NCBI RefSeq assembly: GCF_036038375.1 | Contig: NZ_CP107935.1 | Coordinates: 1,178,001 to 1,242,000 of the forward strand | Direction: 5' to 3' | Length of the DNA: 64,000 bases | From: Streptomyces sp. NBC_00414 | Lineage (GTDB): Bacteria > Actinomycetota > Actinomycetes > Streptomycetales > Streptomycetaceae | Shown here: piece by piece, positions 36,910 to 45,754 of the stretch | Layout of the letters: every line of letters begins with the position of its first letter | How positions within the stretch are numbered: position 1 is the first letter of the stretch | Made by a program: the position numbers and the translations under genes | Notes under the pieces: generated by a model | What the model saw: the letters and a program-made list of their open reading frames with translations, nothing else | What the model was told of the DNA's origin: nothing | The model's database searches: none

Positions 36910-37374
36910 GTGAGTGACGAGCAGGACCCGCTGCGGGAGTCGGCCGCGCCGATCGTGACCGAACCCGTGCCGGATCTCCAGCTGCAGATGCTGGTACGGC
37001 TGGTCGGCCAGGACCCGCAGGCCGCTCTGCCGGTCACCTTGTTCATCGGGGGTGGTCTCCTCTACGGCGACCTCATCTCGCACAAGGCGTGGACGACCGG
37101 CTGGGCGCACAGCCTGCGCGGCATCGACGGACCCGGCGCGCAGCTGCTGGAGCGCTTCCCGGAGCAGGTGGACGAGGCGGTCGCCGACAAGCAGGGGCGC
37201 CCCGCCCCGCAGCGGCTGCCGCAGTGGATCCATCTGCGTGACGCCACCAGTGTCGCCGGGGCGGGCGGCCCCGTCGTGATGCCCCTGTGGCGGGGTCGGC
37301 TCACCGATGTCTCCGGATGGTCGCTGGGCAAGCCCGACAGCTCCCTCGGGGAATCGGAGGACACCCGCCTCTGA
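36910..37374 (+). CDS. GvpU-like accessory protein (154 aa)
   Basis: A 154-aa soluble protein. The central segment LQLQMLVRLVG...PVTLFIGGGLLYGDLIS resembles the beta-rich core of gas-vesicle accessory protein GvpU. No other gvp gene is in the window. GTG 36910 is the likely start; an ATG 7 codons earlier is possible. It probably shares the sigma-factor transcript. The family assignment is tentative. Confidence 0.55.
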   Translation: MSDEQDPLRESAAPIVTEPVPDLQLQMLVRLVGQDPQAALPVTLFIGGGLLYGDLISHKAWTTGWAHSLRGIDGPGAQLLERFPEQVDEAVADKQGRPAPQRLPQWIHLRDATSVAGAGGPVVMPLWRGRLTDVSGWSLGKPDSSLGESEDTRL

Positions 37375-37399
37375 CGAGCGGGGTGGGCCCCGGGCGCTG

Positions 37400-38533
37400 T
37401 CAGCGCTCTCGCGAGGCCGCCCTGCCCACGCCCGTGCTGCCGGAGGTGCGCAGGGCGCCGACCGTCTTCAGCAGCCGGTCCGCGGGATCCTTGAGTCCGG
37501 GATGGGCCAGAACCGTGTTGCGCAGGCCGCGCACCGGTCTGCGCCACAGCCGGTGTGCCGCCGCCACCGGGTGGCGACGGCTCGCGAAGCCCTCCCCCAC
37601 ACGCAGTTCCCGGGTCTTGAGCCAGTCCTTGTACTCCTTGTCGCCCCGGCCCAGATCCAGGATCCGTACGCCCCGCCGGCCCGCCGCCTCCGCCATCCTG
37701 AGGTGCATGACCAAGCCGGGTGAGTAGTAGCGCAGTTCGGGGTCGTACGCGGTGAACCAGGCCGCGAACACCGTGCGCGATCTCGGGCCGAAATGTGCGG
37801 CCACCGGCCGGTCGCCCGCGTACACCACGGAGAGGATGCCGGTGAAGTGCTCCTCACGGACGTGGAACAGGTGATCCACCGCGCTCACGATCCAGGGCCG
37901 CGCGAACCGGTCCATCCGTGACGTCCTGCGGTACTGGGCGGACTTCCACCGCATGAGCGTGCGCAGCATCGCGGGATCGCGCTCGTCGAAGACGAACCGC
38001 ATCTCGCCCAGATCGCGCCCCAGGCGGCGCTCCTTCTTCAGCGTCGTCTTGGCCAGCCCGGGGTACGCGCCGCGCAGCCACTCCGCGTAGGTGCCGTCAC
38101 CGACCTTGAGGTCGATCACCGGTGACGGATACGTCCCCGTGACATAGCGGCTGAACGGCTTCTGTTCCTCGACGAGGTGGTCGAACTCGAAGACGGACAG
38201 CCCACAGGCACGCAGCAGTTCGCGGGTGTCCCAGGTGAATCCGGGCCGGTGCACGAGGGCCTGACAGTCCGACAGACCGAGACCGATGGCCCGCCCCACC
38301 CCGAAGGAGTTGCGCTCGTACGGGAAGAAGCCCACGGCCTCTCCCCCCTCGCGCAGGACCGCCACCCGCGCGCCGCCGCGGTGGGCGCCGATACCGGCCG
38401 CGAACTCCGGTGAGAGGAAGGGGTTGGCGTAGTCGGGTGACGCGTCCGCCGCTCGATGCCAGTCCCGGCGCAGGGCATCGCTCAGCGACTCGGGTCTGTG
38501 GATGTCTATGTCCACCTCACTGATTGACCGCAT
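37400..38533 (-). CDS. GNAT-fold (BioF2/CelD-like) acyltransferase
   Basis: A 377-aa protein with two tandem GNAT-like halves of the BioF2-like/FemAB-related acetyltransferase group (GFFPYERNSFGVGRAIGLG; GILSVVYAGDRPVAAHFG; YYSPGLVMHLRMAEAAGRRGVRILDLGRGDKEYK). Such enzymes act in exopolysaccharide, cellulose or peptidoglycan-related synthesis. ATG 38533 with GGGGGG upstream. The substrate is unknown. Confidence 0.82.
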   Translation of the reverse strand: MRSISEVDIDIHRPESLSDALRRDWHRAADASPDYANPFLSPEFAAGIGAHRGGARVAVLREGGEAVGFFPYERNSFGVGRAIGLGLSDCQALVHRPGFTWDTRELLRACGLSVFEFDHLVEEQKPFSRYVTGTYPSPVIDLKVGDGTYAEWLRGAYPGLAKTTLKKERRLGRDLGEMRFVFDERDPAMLRTLMRWKSAQYRRTSRMDRFARPWIVSAVDHLFHVREEHFTGILSVVYAGDRPVAAHFGPRSRTVFAAWFTAYDPELRYYSPGLVMHLRMAEAAGRRGVRILDLGRGDKEYKDWLKTRELRVGEGFASRRHPVAAAHRLWRRPVRGLRNTVLAHPGLKDPADRLLKTVGALRTSGSTGVGRAASRER

Positions 38534-39040
38534 GGACGATCGCCCCCCATTTCCCCCTTGGACGCGGCGTCCGCGTCCCTGCGCTTCCTCGGCCGACTCC
38601 CCGTGCACGCCGACGAAGCGCACGTTCCCCGGCCTGCGACTCGACCGGAGTATTCGCGAGGCTCAAACGTCGCGAAACAGTACGCAGCCTGTCAAGGGTG
38701 TCGGCCGTAACGAAAGAGGTGCGGATCGGGTGCCCCGCCGACCACTGCGTCCGCCCCTCGCGTCCGACGACCGCGCCGACCGCGTCGACCTCGGCAAGAG
38801 GCCGGCAGAACCGGTCGGGCAGTTCGTACAGTCACCTTGAAGGTTGAATTCGAGACATGGCTTCACGCGAGTGGTCAGGTGTCTCTCGCACACCTCGCCG
38901 CCTGCGTCTTTGCGGCCCACAGCGGCATGTCAGGGGCCATGTGACGGCAAGGACGGTGCTGACAACTCCGGGATCATGGCCTGATGATGCGAGTAGCATC
39001 CGGCCCCAGCACCACACGATGACGAGGAAAGGTAACTGCC
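38534..39040. other. Intergenic region, no gene seen
   Basis: About 500 bp between divergent genes. A small dyad GATGC-GAGTA-GCATC (38986-39000) lies 41 nt before the start at 39041 and could be a regulator site. Open frames lack family features. Confidence 0.5.
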
Positions 39041-39760
39041 ATGTCCGAAGTCGAATCGGCCGCCACGGAGCTCAAGACCCAGTACGCCGCCCAGGTGTCT
39101 GCGGACCTCGAACGCAACACCAAGGAGCAGGAACGTATCAGCGCCGAAGTGGCGGCGCTGCAGGAGCAGTTGAGTGCACTGGAGCACGACCAGACCCTGC
39201 TGGCGGAACTGCAGCGGGCATTGGGTGGTGACACCAAGGGCGGCTCGGCGTCCGCGCCTTCGGTACCGCGGCAGGCCACGGCGGGCGGCCGGAAGAAGGC
39301 CACCGCCACGAAGGCGGCCCCGAAGTCCGCGCCGAAGTCGATCGCCAGGCCCACCGGCGCGAAGGCCACCTCGACGGCCACCGCCAAGTCGGCCTCGAAG
39401 TCCGCCGTTTCGAAGCCCGCGGCCAAGCCCGCCGCCAAGTCCGCCGCGGTCAAGACCGATGCGGCCAAGGCCGACGCCTCGAAGCCGGCCGCGGTGAAGC
39501 CCACCCTGGTCGAGCTCATTCGTGAGCACCTCGGCCGGCAGTCCGAGCCGCGTTCGTCCGCGGAGGTCGCCACCGCGCTGGCGGAGGCCCACCCCGAGCG
39601 CGAGATCAAGCCCAAGGTCGTCCGCACGACAGTGGAAGGACTCGTCGCCAAGGGCCAGGTCCAGCGCACCAAGCAGGGGTCGTCCGTCTTCTACACGACG
39701 TCCAAGGCCGCTCCGGCCGACACCCCCGTGGAAGAGGCCGCTCCGGCCACCACCGCCTGA
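39041..39760 (+). CDS. Histone-H1-like protein: coiled coil, AK-rich linker, winged helix
   Basis: A 239-aa protein in three parts: a coiled coil (about 1-65, many Glu/Gln/Leu), a long Ala/Lys/Pro-rich basic stretch (about 80-155) with KSA/KPA-type repeats as in bacterial H1/HU-tail proteins, and a C-terminal winged-helix-like region (VELIREHLGRQSEPRSSAEV...). The layout suggests nucleoid binding with dimerisation. No enzymatic motif. GGAAAGG 8 nt before the ATG. Confidence 0.75.
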   Translation: MSEVESAATELKTQYAAQVSADLERNTKEQERISAEVAALQEQLSALEHDQTLLAELQRALGGDTKGGSASAPSVPRQATAGGRKKATATKAAPKSAPKSIARPTGAKATSTATAKSASKSAVSKPAAKPAAKSAAVKTDAAKADASKPAAVKPTLVELIREHLGRQSEPRSSAEVATALAEAHPEREIKPKVVRTTVEGLVAKGQVQRTKQGSSVFYTTSKAAPADTPVEEAAPATTA

Positions 39761-39850
39761 CTGTCATCCGGCGCCCGCCCGGCCGACGGGGCGCGGTGAC
39801 CCCGCCGGCCAGTGGTTGCCGGTCAGCGGCTTCCGATCGCTGAGTGTCTG

Positions 39851-41533
39851 TCAGGCGGTGGCGCAGGTGGCGCCGTTGAGGGTGAATGCGGTCGGGGCCG
39901 CGTTCACGGCACCCTTGTTGGCGGTGAAGCCGACGGTGACCGAGCCGCTCGCGGGGATGGTGGCGGTGTACGAGGCGTTGGCGACGCTCACCGTGGCACC
40001 GCTCTGGGTCGGTGTTCCGCCCCACATGTTGGAGACGGTCTGGCCGTCGGCGAAGGCGAAGACCAGCTTCCAGCCGCTGATCGCCGAGGTGCCCGTGTTG
40101 CGGACGGTGATCTCGCCCTGGAAGCCGCCCGGCCACTCGTTGGTCACCCGGTAGCCGACGGAGCAGCTCGTGCCGGGTGTGCTGCCGCCGTCGGCGGTGG
40201 TGACGTTCACCGTGGCCGAGCGGGGCGAGCGGTTCCCGGCCGCGTCACGTGCGTGGACGGCGAAGGTGTACGCCGTGTTCGCGGTGAGTCCGGTCACGGT
40301 GGTGGTGTTGGTGGTGGACGCGGCGACGGTGGTCTCGGTGCTTCCGCTGACGCGGACGATGTCGTAGGCGGTGACGCCGACGTTGTCGGTGGCGGCGGTC
40401 CAGGTGAGGGTCACCGACGTGGCCGCAACGGCGGAGGCCCTGGGGGTACCGGGAGCGGTCGGGGCCTGGGTGTCACCCGGGTTTCCGCCGCCGTAGACGG
40501 TGGCTTCCTCGGACGTCTGGGCTATGCCGTTGGCGCCGTTGAAGATGCGTTGGCCCCAGGAGCTGAGCTGTGTGGGGTCGAAGCCGATCGCGAGGTCCAG
40601 GATCGGGTCGGTGTTGCCGCTCCAGGACCAGGCGAGGTAGCCCAGCCTGAGCTGCTGCGCCGTGGCCATCATGGTGTCCTCGTCGGGGTCGCCCCACTGG
40701 TCGGCCGGGCCGCCGAACTCGCCGATGAGGATGGGCAGTCCGGCGTCGACGAAGGCGTTCAGGTAGTCGGTGATCTCCGCCGCGGTGTCGAAGACGCTGT
40801 ACATGTGGATCGAGAAGATCAGGTTGCCGGTGGTGTCGGCGTCGTACACGGCCTGGGCGTTGGCACGCATGACTCCTTGCCAGTCCTGGCCCCAGTTGGG
40901 CGCGTCCACCATGATGGTGTGCTCGAACCCGGCGGCGCGCAGCTTCTTGACGGCGGCGATCGTGGGGTCGGTCCAGCCCGCGGGATCGGTGTTGCCCCAG
41001 GGCTCGTTGCCGATGTTGACGATGACGTAGTTCTCCTGGCCGGTGAGCACGCTCTTCAGGCCGATCCAGTAGTCGGCCGCATGGTCGAGCGTGCCGGCCG
41101 CGGCGTCCTCGCCGTAGCCGGTGGTGTCGTGCACCTCCAGTACGCAGATCAGCCGGTTGGCCTTGCACTGGGCGATGACGGCAGCCACGTCCTCCGGACT
41201 GTTCCTGCTCCACCGGTGGCCGTCGGAGAGGACGACCCGGACGGTGTTGGCGCCGAGCGCCTTGACGTCGGCCAGCGACTGCGTCTCACCCGGGTACCAG
41301 GTGTGGGCGTGGTTGACGCCGCGCATGACGAAGTCGTTGCCGTTGCCTTCGAGCAGGCGGCCGTCGTCGATATGGAGGCCGGTCGCGAGGGCGCCTGGCG
41401 ATTCGCCGGGCAGTTGGGCATGCGCGGTGGTCGGCACCAGGGCACCGAGAACGACGAGCCCGAGAAAGGCGGCCAGCCCGGCCAGCAGCATGCTGACGTG
41501 GCTCTTTCGTGTCGTGCTTCTTGCTCTTCTCAC
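39851..41533 (-). CDS. Secreted GH5 endo-beta-1,4-mannanase with FN3 and CBM2
   Basis: Hydrolyses beta-mannan outside the cell. The 560-aa precursor has a signal peptide (cut after AHA, about 39), a GH5_8-type catalytic domain (MRGVNHAHTWYPG; acid/base E177 in NIGNEPWG; nucleophile E272 in LIGEFGG), a fibronectin-III linker domain and a C-terminal CBM2 cellulose-binding module (two Cys, surface Trp). GTG 41533 with GGAG 7 nt upstream was chosen because an upstream in-frame ATG would span the CebR box. Close to S. lividans ManA in sequence features. Confidence 0.93.
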   Translation of the reverse strand: MRRARSTTRKSHVSMLLAGLAAFLGLVVLGALVPTTAHAQLPGESPGALATGLHIDDGRLLEGNGNDFVMRGVNHAHTWYPGETQSLADVKALGANTVRVVLSDGHRWSRNSPEDVAAVIAQCKANRLICVLEVHDTTGYGEDAAAGTLDHAADYWIGLKSVLTGQENYVIVNIGNEPWGNTDPAGWTDPTIAAVKKLRAAGFEHTIMVDAPNWGQDWQGVMRANAQAVYDADTTGNLIFSIHMYSVFDTAAEITDYLNAFVDAGLPILIGEFGGPADQWGDPDEDTMMATAQQLRLGYLAWSWSGNTDPILDLAIGFDPTQLSSWGQRIFNGANGIAQTSEEATVYGGGNPGDTQAPTAPGTPRASAVAATSVTLTWTAATDNVGVTAYDIVRVSGSTETTVAASTTNTTTVTGLTANTAYTFAVHARDAAGNRSPRSATVNVTTADGGSTPGTSCSVGYRVTNEWPGGFQGEITVRNTGTSAISGWKLVFAFADGQTVSNMWGGTPTQSGATVSVANASYTATIPASGSVTVGFTANKGAVNAAPTAFTLNGATCATA

Positions 41534-41579
41534 TGCGACTCCAGGAAGTGAGCGCCAAGAAACGTGAGTTTCGGGAAAG

Positions 41580-41593
41580 TGGGAGCGCTCCCA
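41580..41593 (-). promoter_or_regulatory. CebR box of the mannanase gene
   Basis: TGGGAGCGCTCCCA, a perfect 14-bp palindrome identical to the consensus site of CebR, the LacI-family cello-oligosaccharide sensor of Streptomyces. It lies 47 nt before the start. Confidence 0.92.
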
Positions 41594-41700
41594 TAGAGTC
41601 ATCTTGCCAGGAGCACGTCAAGACTTGGCGCACGCTCCGGCACGTACCGGATGTTCTGGAGGGGCCTCTGGGGCTTCCGGGGAAGCCCCTCCAGAGCCCG

Positions 41701-42441
41701 TCAGACCCCCATGGCTCCGGGCACCCCGGTGTCGAAGGGAACGGACGTGTGCTGGTGGACGATCAGCCAGCGGTCGCCCGTCAGGCGGTAGCCGGTGGTC
41801 ACCCGCGCCGTGGTGTCCAGCGCGTCACCGCTGACCGGCGTGGCGCGGATCCGCACGAGCGCGTGGCTGAAGGCGATGCTCTCGTCGACCCGGACCTGGA
41901 ATTCGAGCACCTCGCGCTCCACCGGTCCCGACAACGTCGAGAACCACACCTCCTCGGCCTTGCGGAGGGCATCGATCCCGCGCTGTTCCAGACCGCTCAC
42001 CGGGTGGAACACCTCGACGTCCGGCGCGTAACAGGCCATCGCCCGGTCGAAGTCCCGCTCCCTCCCGGCAGTTGTCAGCTCCGCGTCGAGGCGGCGGATC
42101 TCCCCCTCCGCGTCCTCGTCGTCCCAGAACGCGCGCACCTCCATGGCCCCGAGGGCCGCCACCGGATGCTTCACGGCCGCCTCGACGGCCTCCTCCAGAC
42201 TGTCGCACTCAAGGATGTCGAACCCGGCCACGTACTCCTTCGTCTCCGCGAACGGCCCGTCGCTGCGCAGCACTTCACCGCCGCGTACGCGCACGGTCAC
42301 CGCGTCGGCCGGGGGGCGCAGCCGGTGGCCGTGCAGCCGTACACCGCGTCGCACGCTCAGCTCCTCCACCCATGGTTCGACGGGTGCCATGTCCGAGGCG
42401 TCGGCGGTGTCGTCGCCGCAGACCAGCAGCATGTACTTCAT
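41701..42441 (-). CDS. YCII domain fused to SnoaL-like domain
   Basis: A 246-aa fusion: an N-terminal YCII/DGPF domain (about 1-115, with SDGPFAETKEYVAG, used in sigma-41-type ECF systems) and a C-terminal SnoaL-like domain (about 125-240, with AMACYAPDVEVFHPV). The enzyme activity is unknown. GGGAGG before ATG 42441 sets the start. No ECF sigma gene is adjacent. Confidence 0.85.
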   Translation of the reverse strand: MKYMLLVCGDDTADASDMAPVEPWVEELSVRRGVRLHGHRLRPPADAVTVRVRGGEVLRSDGPFAETKEYVAGFDILECDSLEEAVEAAVKHPVAALGAMEVRAFWDDEDAEGEIRRLDAELTTAGRERDFDRAMACYAPDVEVFHPVSGLEQRGIDALRKAEEVWFSTLSGPVEREVLEFQVRVDESIAFSHALVRIRATPVSGDALDTTARVTTGYRLTGDRWLIVHQHTSVPFDTGVPGAMGV

Positions 42442-42710
42442 GTTTCCTCCCGGTGTTCCTGAGATCCCTGTACCCGACCGACGAACCGGGCGGAGCCGAA
42501 TCGACACCCCCGCAGCATCTCTTGTGCATCCGTGGTCACAGAAGGCGGCGCCCGGGCGGGGCGCGGCCTCTTCCGGGAACTGCCGACCCGTGAACAGGGC
42601 GCCTGAACAGGCGCTCCCGTCGCTCCGGAGGAACCGGCGCGCGCTGCGTGAGCACTCTCACGCCCCCCGAGGGCCGCTTGTCACCACCCCGGTACGCGCA
42701 CTACTGTCAC

Positions 42711-42875
42711 GACGCCTTGGTGCTCGGGAAATCGGTGTGATGCCGGTGCGGCCCTCGCCACTGTGATCGGGAAGTCCGGCTCCGGCCCTCACGGGCAGCC
42801 ACTGGGTCCTCGGACCCGGGAAGGCGGAGCACGGGTGGTGTTACCCGTAAGCCAGGAGACCGGCCAAGGCGCGTC
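42711..42875 (+). promoter_or_regulatory. Cobalamin (B12) riboswitch upstream of cbiM
   Basis: Conserved elements in order: GGGAAATCGGTGTGATGCCG-like start (about 42726), GCCACTGTGATCGGGAAG, GCAGCCACTGGG, GGGAAGGCGG and the B12-box-like GTAAGCCAGGAGACC (about 42847). The kissing-loop arm ACGGGTGGTGTTACCCGT (42831-42848) is visible. It sits in the 5' leader of the cobalt transporter and would repress it when B12 is plentiful. Confidence 0.93.
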
Positions 42876-42912
42876 AACCATCCACGAGGTGCTGGAGAGG
42901 GTCTGCTGAACC

Positions 42913-43635
42913 ATGCACATAGCCGAGGGTTTCCTTCCTCCCGGCCACGCGGTCGCCTGGGGCGTCGCGTCGGCGCCGTTCGTCGTCCACGGAGTCCGGT
43001 CGCTCACCCGTGAGGTCCGTGAACACCCCGAGAGCACACTCCTCATCGGGGCGTCGGGTGCCTTCACCTTCGTTCTCTCCGCGCTGAAACTGCCGTCGGT
43101 GACCGGGAGCTGCTCGCACCCCACCGGCACCGGACTCGGCGCCATCCTGTTCCGGCCGCCGATCATGGCGGTCCTGGGCACCATCACCCTGCTCTTCCAG
43201 GCACTGCTGCTCGCGCACGGCGGGCTCACCACGCTCGGCGCCAACGTCTTCTCGATGGCGATCGTCGGGCCGTGGGCCGGCTACGCGGTCTACCGGCTGC
43301 TCCGGCGGTTCGACGTGCCGCTGATGGTCGCGGTGTTCTTCGCCGCGTTCGTCGCCGACCTGTCCACCTACTGCGTCACGAGCGTGCAGCTGGCGCTCGC
43401 GTTCCCCGACCCGAGCAGCGGATTCCTGGGCGCGCTCGGCAAGTTCGGCTCCATCTTCGCCGTCACCCAGATCCCGCTCGCGGTGAGCGAGGGGCTTCTC
43501 ACGGTGTTCGTGATGCGGCTGCTGGTGCAGTCGAGCAAGGGCGAACTGACCCGGCTGGGCGTGTTCCTCGCCAAGGGGCAGTCCCGGACCGGGACGACCG
43601 GGACCACGGAGACGACCGAGGCGGTGGCCCGATGA
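42913..43635 (+). CDS. cbiM: Cobalt ECF transporter S component CbiM
   Basis: A 240-aa membrane protein of seven segments. The N-terminal MHIAEG provides the Co2+ ligands in this family. First gene of cbiMNQO, downstream of the B12 riboswitch. The C-terminal Thr/Arg-rich tail is an extension. The transporter supplies cobalt for cobalamin synthesis. Confidence 0.97.
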   Translation: MHIAEGFLPPGHAVAWGVASAPFVVHGVRSLTREVREHPESTLLIGASGAFTFVLSALKLPSVTGSCSHPTGTGLGAILFRPPIMAVLGTITLLFQALLLAHGGLTTLGANVFSMAIVGPWAGYAVYRLLRRFDVPLMVAVFFAAFVADLSTYCVTSVQLALAFPDPSSGFLGALGKFGSIFAVTQIPLAVSEGLLTVFVMRLLVQSSKGELTRLGVFLAKGQSRTGTTGTTETTEAVAR

Positions 43636-44078
43636 GCCGTAACGCGAAGATCAACGCCCTGCTGCTGCTCGTCGTGGCCGCGCTCGCCGTACTGCCGCTG
43701 GCCTTCGGCATGGGCGATCACAAGAAGGAGCCGTTCACGGGCGCCGACGCGGAGGCGGAGACCGCGATCACCGAGATCGAGCCGGACTACGAGCCGTGGT
43801 TCTCACCCCTGTACGAGCCGCCGTCCGGTGAGATCGAGTCGGCGCTGTTCGCCCTCCAGGCAGCCCTCGGCGCGGGCGTCCTCGCCTACTACTTCGGCCT
43901 GCGCAGGGGCAGGCGCCAGGGCGAACTGCGTGTCCTGGCCCAGCGGGAGGACGGCCAGGACGCCGCGCCCGGAACGAGTCAGGATCCCGTGCCCGGCACA
44001 ACCTCGGACGCAGACTCAGACGCGGCTGCGGGGAGCACGTCCGGCGGCACCGGTGGGTCCTCCGTCGGACGGACCTGA
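43632..44078 (+). CDS. cbiN: Cobalt transporter accessory protein CbiN
   Basis: A 148-aa protein with two transmembrane helices and a loop ([24 protein letters not shown]), typical CbiN, needed to load Co2+ into CbiM. The ATGA overlap with cbiM couples translation. It is longer than the usual ~100 aa because of a ~45-residue Asp/Ser/Gly-rich tail. Confidence 0.93.
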   Translation: MSRNAKINALLLLVVAALAVLPLAFGMGDHKKEPFTGADAEAETAITEIEPDYEPWFSPLYEPPSGEIESALFALQAALGAGVLAYYFGLRRGRRQGELRVLAQREDGQDAAPGTSQDPVPGTTSDADSDAAAGSTSGGTGGSSVGRT

Positions 44079-44084
44079 GTCTTC

Positions 44085-44834
44085 GTGCTGCCGATCGACG
44101 CGGCGGCGCACAGCAGTCGCTGGCGCCGCCGCCATCCCGTGGACAAAGCCGTGCTCGGTCTCGGCCTGACCGTACTGGCGATCTCTCTCCCGCCCTGGCC
44201 GGGCGCCGCTCTTGTCCTGGTCACCGCCCTCACCCTGCTGCTGGGCCCGGCCGCGGTACCCGGGCGCCGGCTCTGGCGCGCCTACCGGGTGCCGCTGGGC
44301 TTCTGCGTGACCGGAGCACTCCCCCTGCTCCTCCAGGTCGGCGGCCCCGAAGGGTTCGTGACCCTGGCCGACGGTGGGGCGGTGCGCGCCGGTGAACTGC
44401 TGCTGCGTACCTCCGCCGCCTCCCTCGGCGTCCTGCTGTTCGCGTTCACCACTCCGATGTCCGACCTGCTGCCCCGGCTGGTGAACGCCGGAGTGCCCGC
44501 ACCGGTCGTGGACGTCGCGATGGTCACGTACCGGATGAGCTTCCTGCTTCTCGACTCCGTACGCCGTGTCCGGGAGGCGCAGGCCGCGCGGCTCGGGCAC
44601 ACCACGCGGGCCGCCACCTGGCGTTCGCTGGCCGGGCTCGGCGCCACCGCCTTCGTCCGGGCCTTCGACCGGGCGACCCGACTGCAGGCCGGGCTCGCCG
44701 GGCGCGGTTACGACGGCACCCTGCGCGTCCTGGTCCCGGAGGCCCGGATCTCCGCGCGCTTCACACTCGCCGCCGTCGCGCTGCTCGCGGCGGTGGCCGC
44801 ACTCACCCTCGTACTGGAAAGGCCGCTGCGATGA
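44085..44834 (+). CDS. cbiQ: Energy-coupling factor transmembrane protein CbiQ
   Basis: A 249-aa membrane subunit with the coupling motif region AARLGHTTRAATWRSL and AGLAGRGYDG, linking the S component to the ATPase. GTG 44085, 6 nt after the cbiN stop. Confidence 0.93.
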   Translation: MLPIDAAAHSSRWRRRHPVDKAVLGLGLTVLAISLPPWPGAALVLVTALTLLLGPAAVPGRRLWRAYRVPLGFCVTGALPLLLQVGGPEGFVTLADGGAVRAGELLLRTSAASLGVLLFAFTTPMSDLLPRLVNAGVPAPVVDVAMVTYRMSFLLLDSVRRVREAQAARLGHTTRAATWRSLAGLGATAFVRAFDRATRLQAGLAGRGYDGTLRVLVPEARISARFTLAAVALLAAVAALTLVLERPLR

Positions 44835-45700
44835 GCGAGCCCGTGCTGGTCGCCCTGCGGGGCGCGTCCTACGCGTACGAGGACGGCCCGACCGTGCTCA
44901 GCGGCCTCGACTTCGAGGTGCGCGCGGGGCGTGCGCTCGCCCTGCTCGGCCGCAACGGCAGCGGCAAGACCACGCTGATGCGCCTGCTCAGCGGCGGACT
45001 GCGGCCGCACGTGGGGCAGTTGACCGTCGAGGACCGCCCGGTCCGGTACGACCGCAAAGGCCTGACCCTGCTGCGCACGACCGTCCAGCTGGTGGTCCAG
45101 GACCCGGACGACCAGCTCTTCGCCGCGTCCGTCGGCCAGGACGTGTCGTTCGGCCCGCTCAATCTCGGCCTGCCCGACACCGAGGTACGGGCCCGGGTGG
45201 ACGAGGCGCTCGCCGCACTGGACATCACGGCCCTGGCCGACCGGCCCACCCATCTGCTCTCCTACGGGCAGCGCAAGCGGACCGCGATCGCGGGCGCCGT
45301 GGCGATGCGGCCACGTGTCCTGATCCTCGACGAACCGACCGCGGGGCTCGACCCGGACGGTCAGGAACGGCTGCTCGCGACCCTCGACGGGCTGCGCGAG
45401 AGCGGTACCACCGTGGTGATGGCGACGCACGACGTGGACCTCGCCCTGCGCTGGGCCGACGACGCGGCGCTCCTCACCCCGTCCGGAGCGGTCACCGGCC
45501 CCGCGGACACGACCCTGGCCCGCACCGACCTCCTGGCTCAGGCGGGACTGCGCCTGCCCTGGGGCGTCGCGGTGGCCGAACTCCTGGGTGCGCAGGGCCT
45601 GTTGACCGACCCGTCCGCCGGTCCGCGTACGGCGGACGAGCTGGCCGCCATGGTCTCGGCAGCACGGCACTCCGCTCCCCCGGTAGCAGCCGACAACTGA
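44831..45700 (+). CDS. cbiO: Cobalt ECF transporter ATPase CbiO
   Basis: A 289-aa ATP-binding subunit: Walker A GRNGSGKT, signature LLSYGQRKR, Walker B VLILDEPTAGLD, switch H in MATHD. The ATGA overlap with cbiQ couples translation. Last gene of the operon. Confidence 0.96.
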   Translation: MSEPVLVALRGASYAYEDGPTVLSGLDFEVRAGRALALLGRNGSGKTTLMRLLSGGLRPHVGQLTVEDRPVRYDRKGLTLLRTTVQLVVQDPDDQLFAASVGQDVSFGPLNLGLPDTEVRARVDEALAALDITALADRPTHLLSYGQRKRTAIAGAVAMRPRVLILDEPTAGLDPDGQERLLATLDGLRESGTTVVMATHDVDLALRWADDAALLTPSGAVTGPADTTLARTDLLAQAGLRLPWGVAVAELLGAQGLLTDPSAGPRTADELAAMVSAARHSAPPVAADN

Positions 45701-45701
45701 C

Positions 45702-45736
45702 GCCAGACGCCAGACGGCTGACGGCTGACGGCTGAC
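45702..45736 (+). repeat. Five 7-bp tandem units after cbiO
   Basis: Two GCCAGAC then three GGCTGAC units immediately after the cbiO stop. The GGCTGAC copies can each pair with GCCGTCAG of the following terminator. Confidence 0.75.
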
Positions 45737-45754
45737 GGCCCGATCCGCCGTCAG
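45732..45754. terminator. Bidirectional terminator between cbiO and kinase gene
   Basis: CTGACGGC-CCGATCC-GCCGTCAG, perfect 8-bp stem between the two convergent genes; its right arm overlaps the kinase stop codon. Confidence 0.7.

Noticed and set aside
38857-39231. Rightward 124-codon frame before the histone-like gene
   Set aside because: Overlaps the real gene in another frame, no ribosome site, and no similarity.
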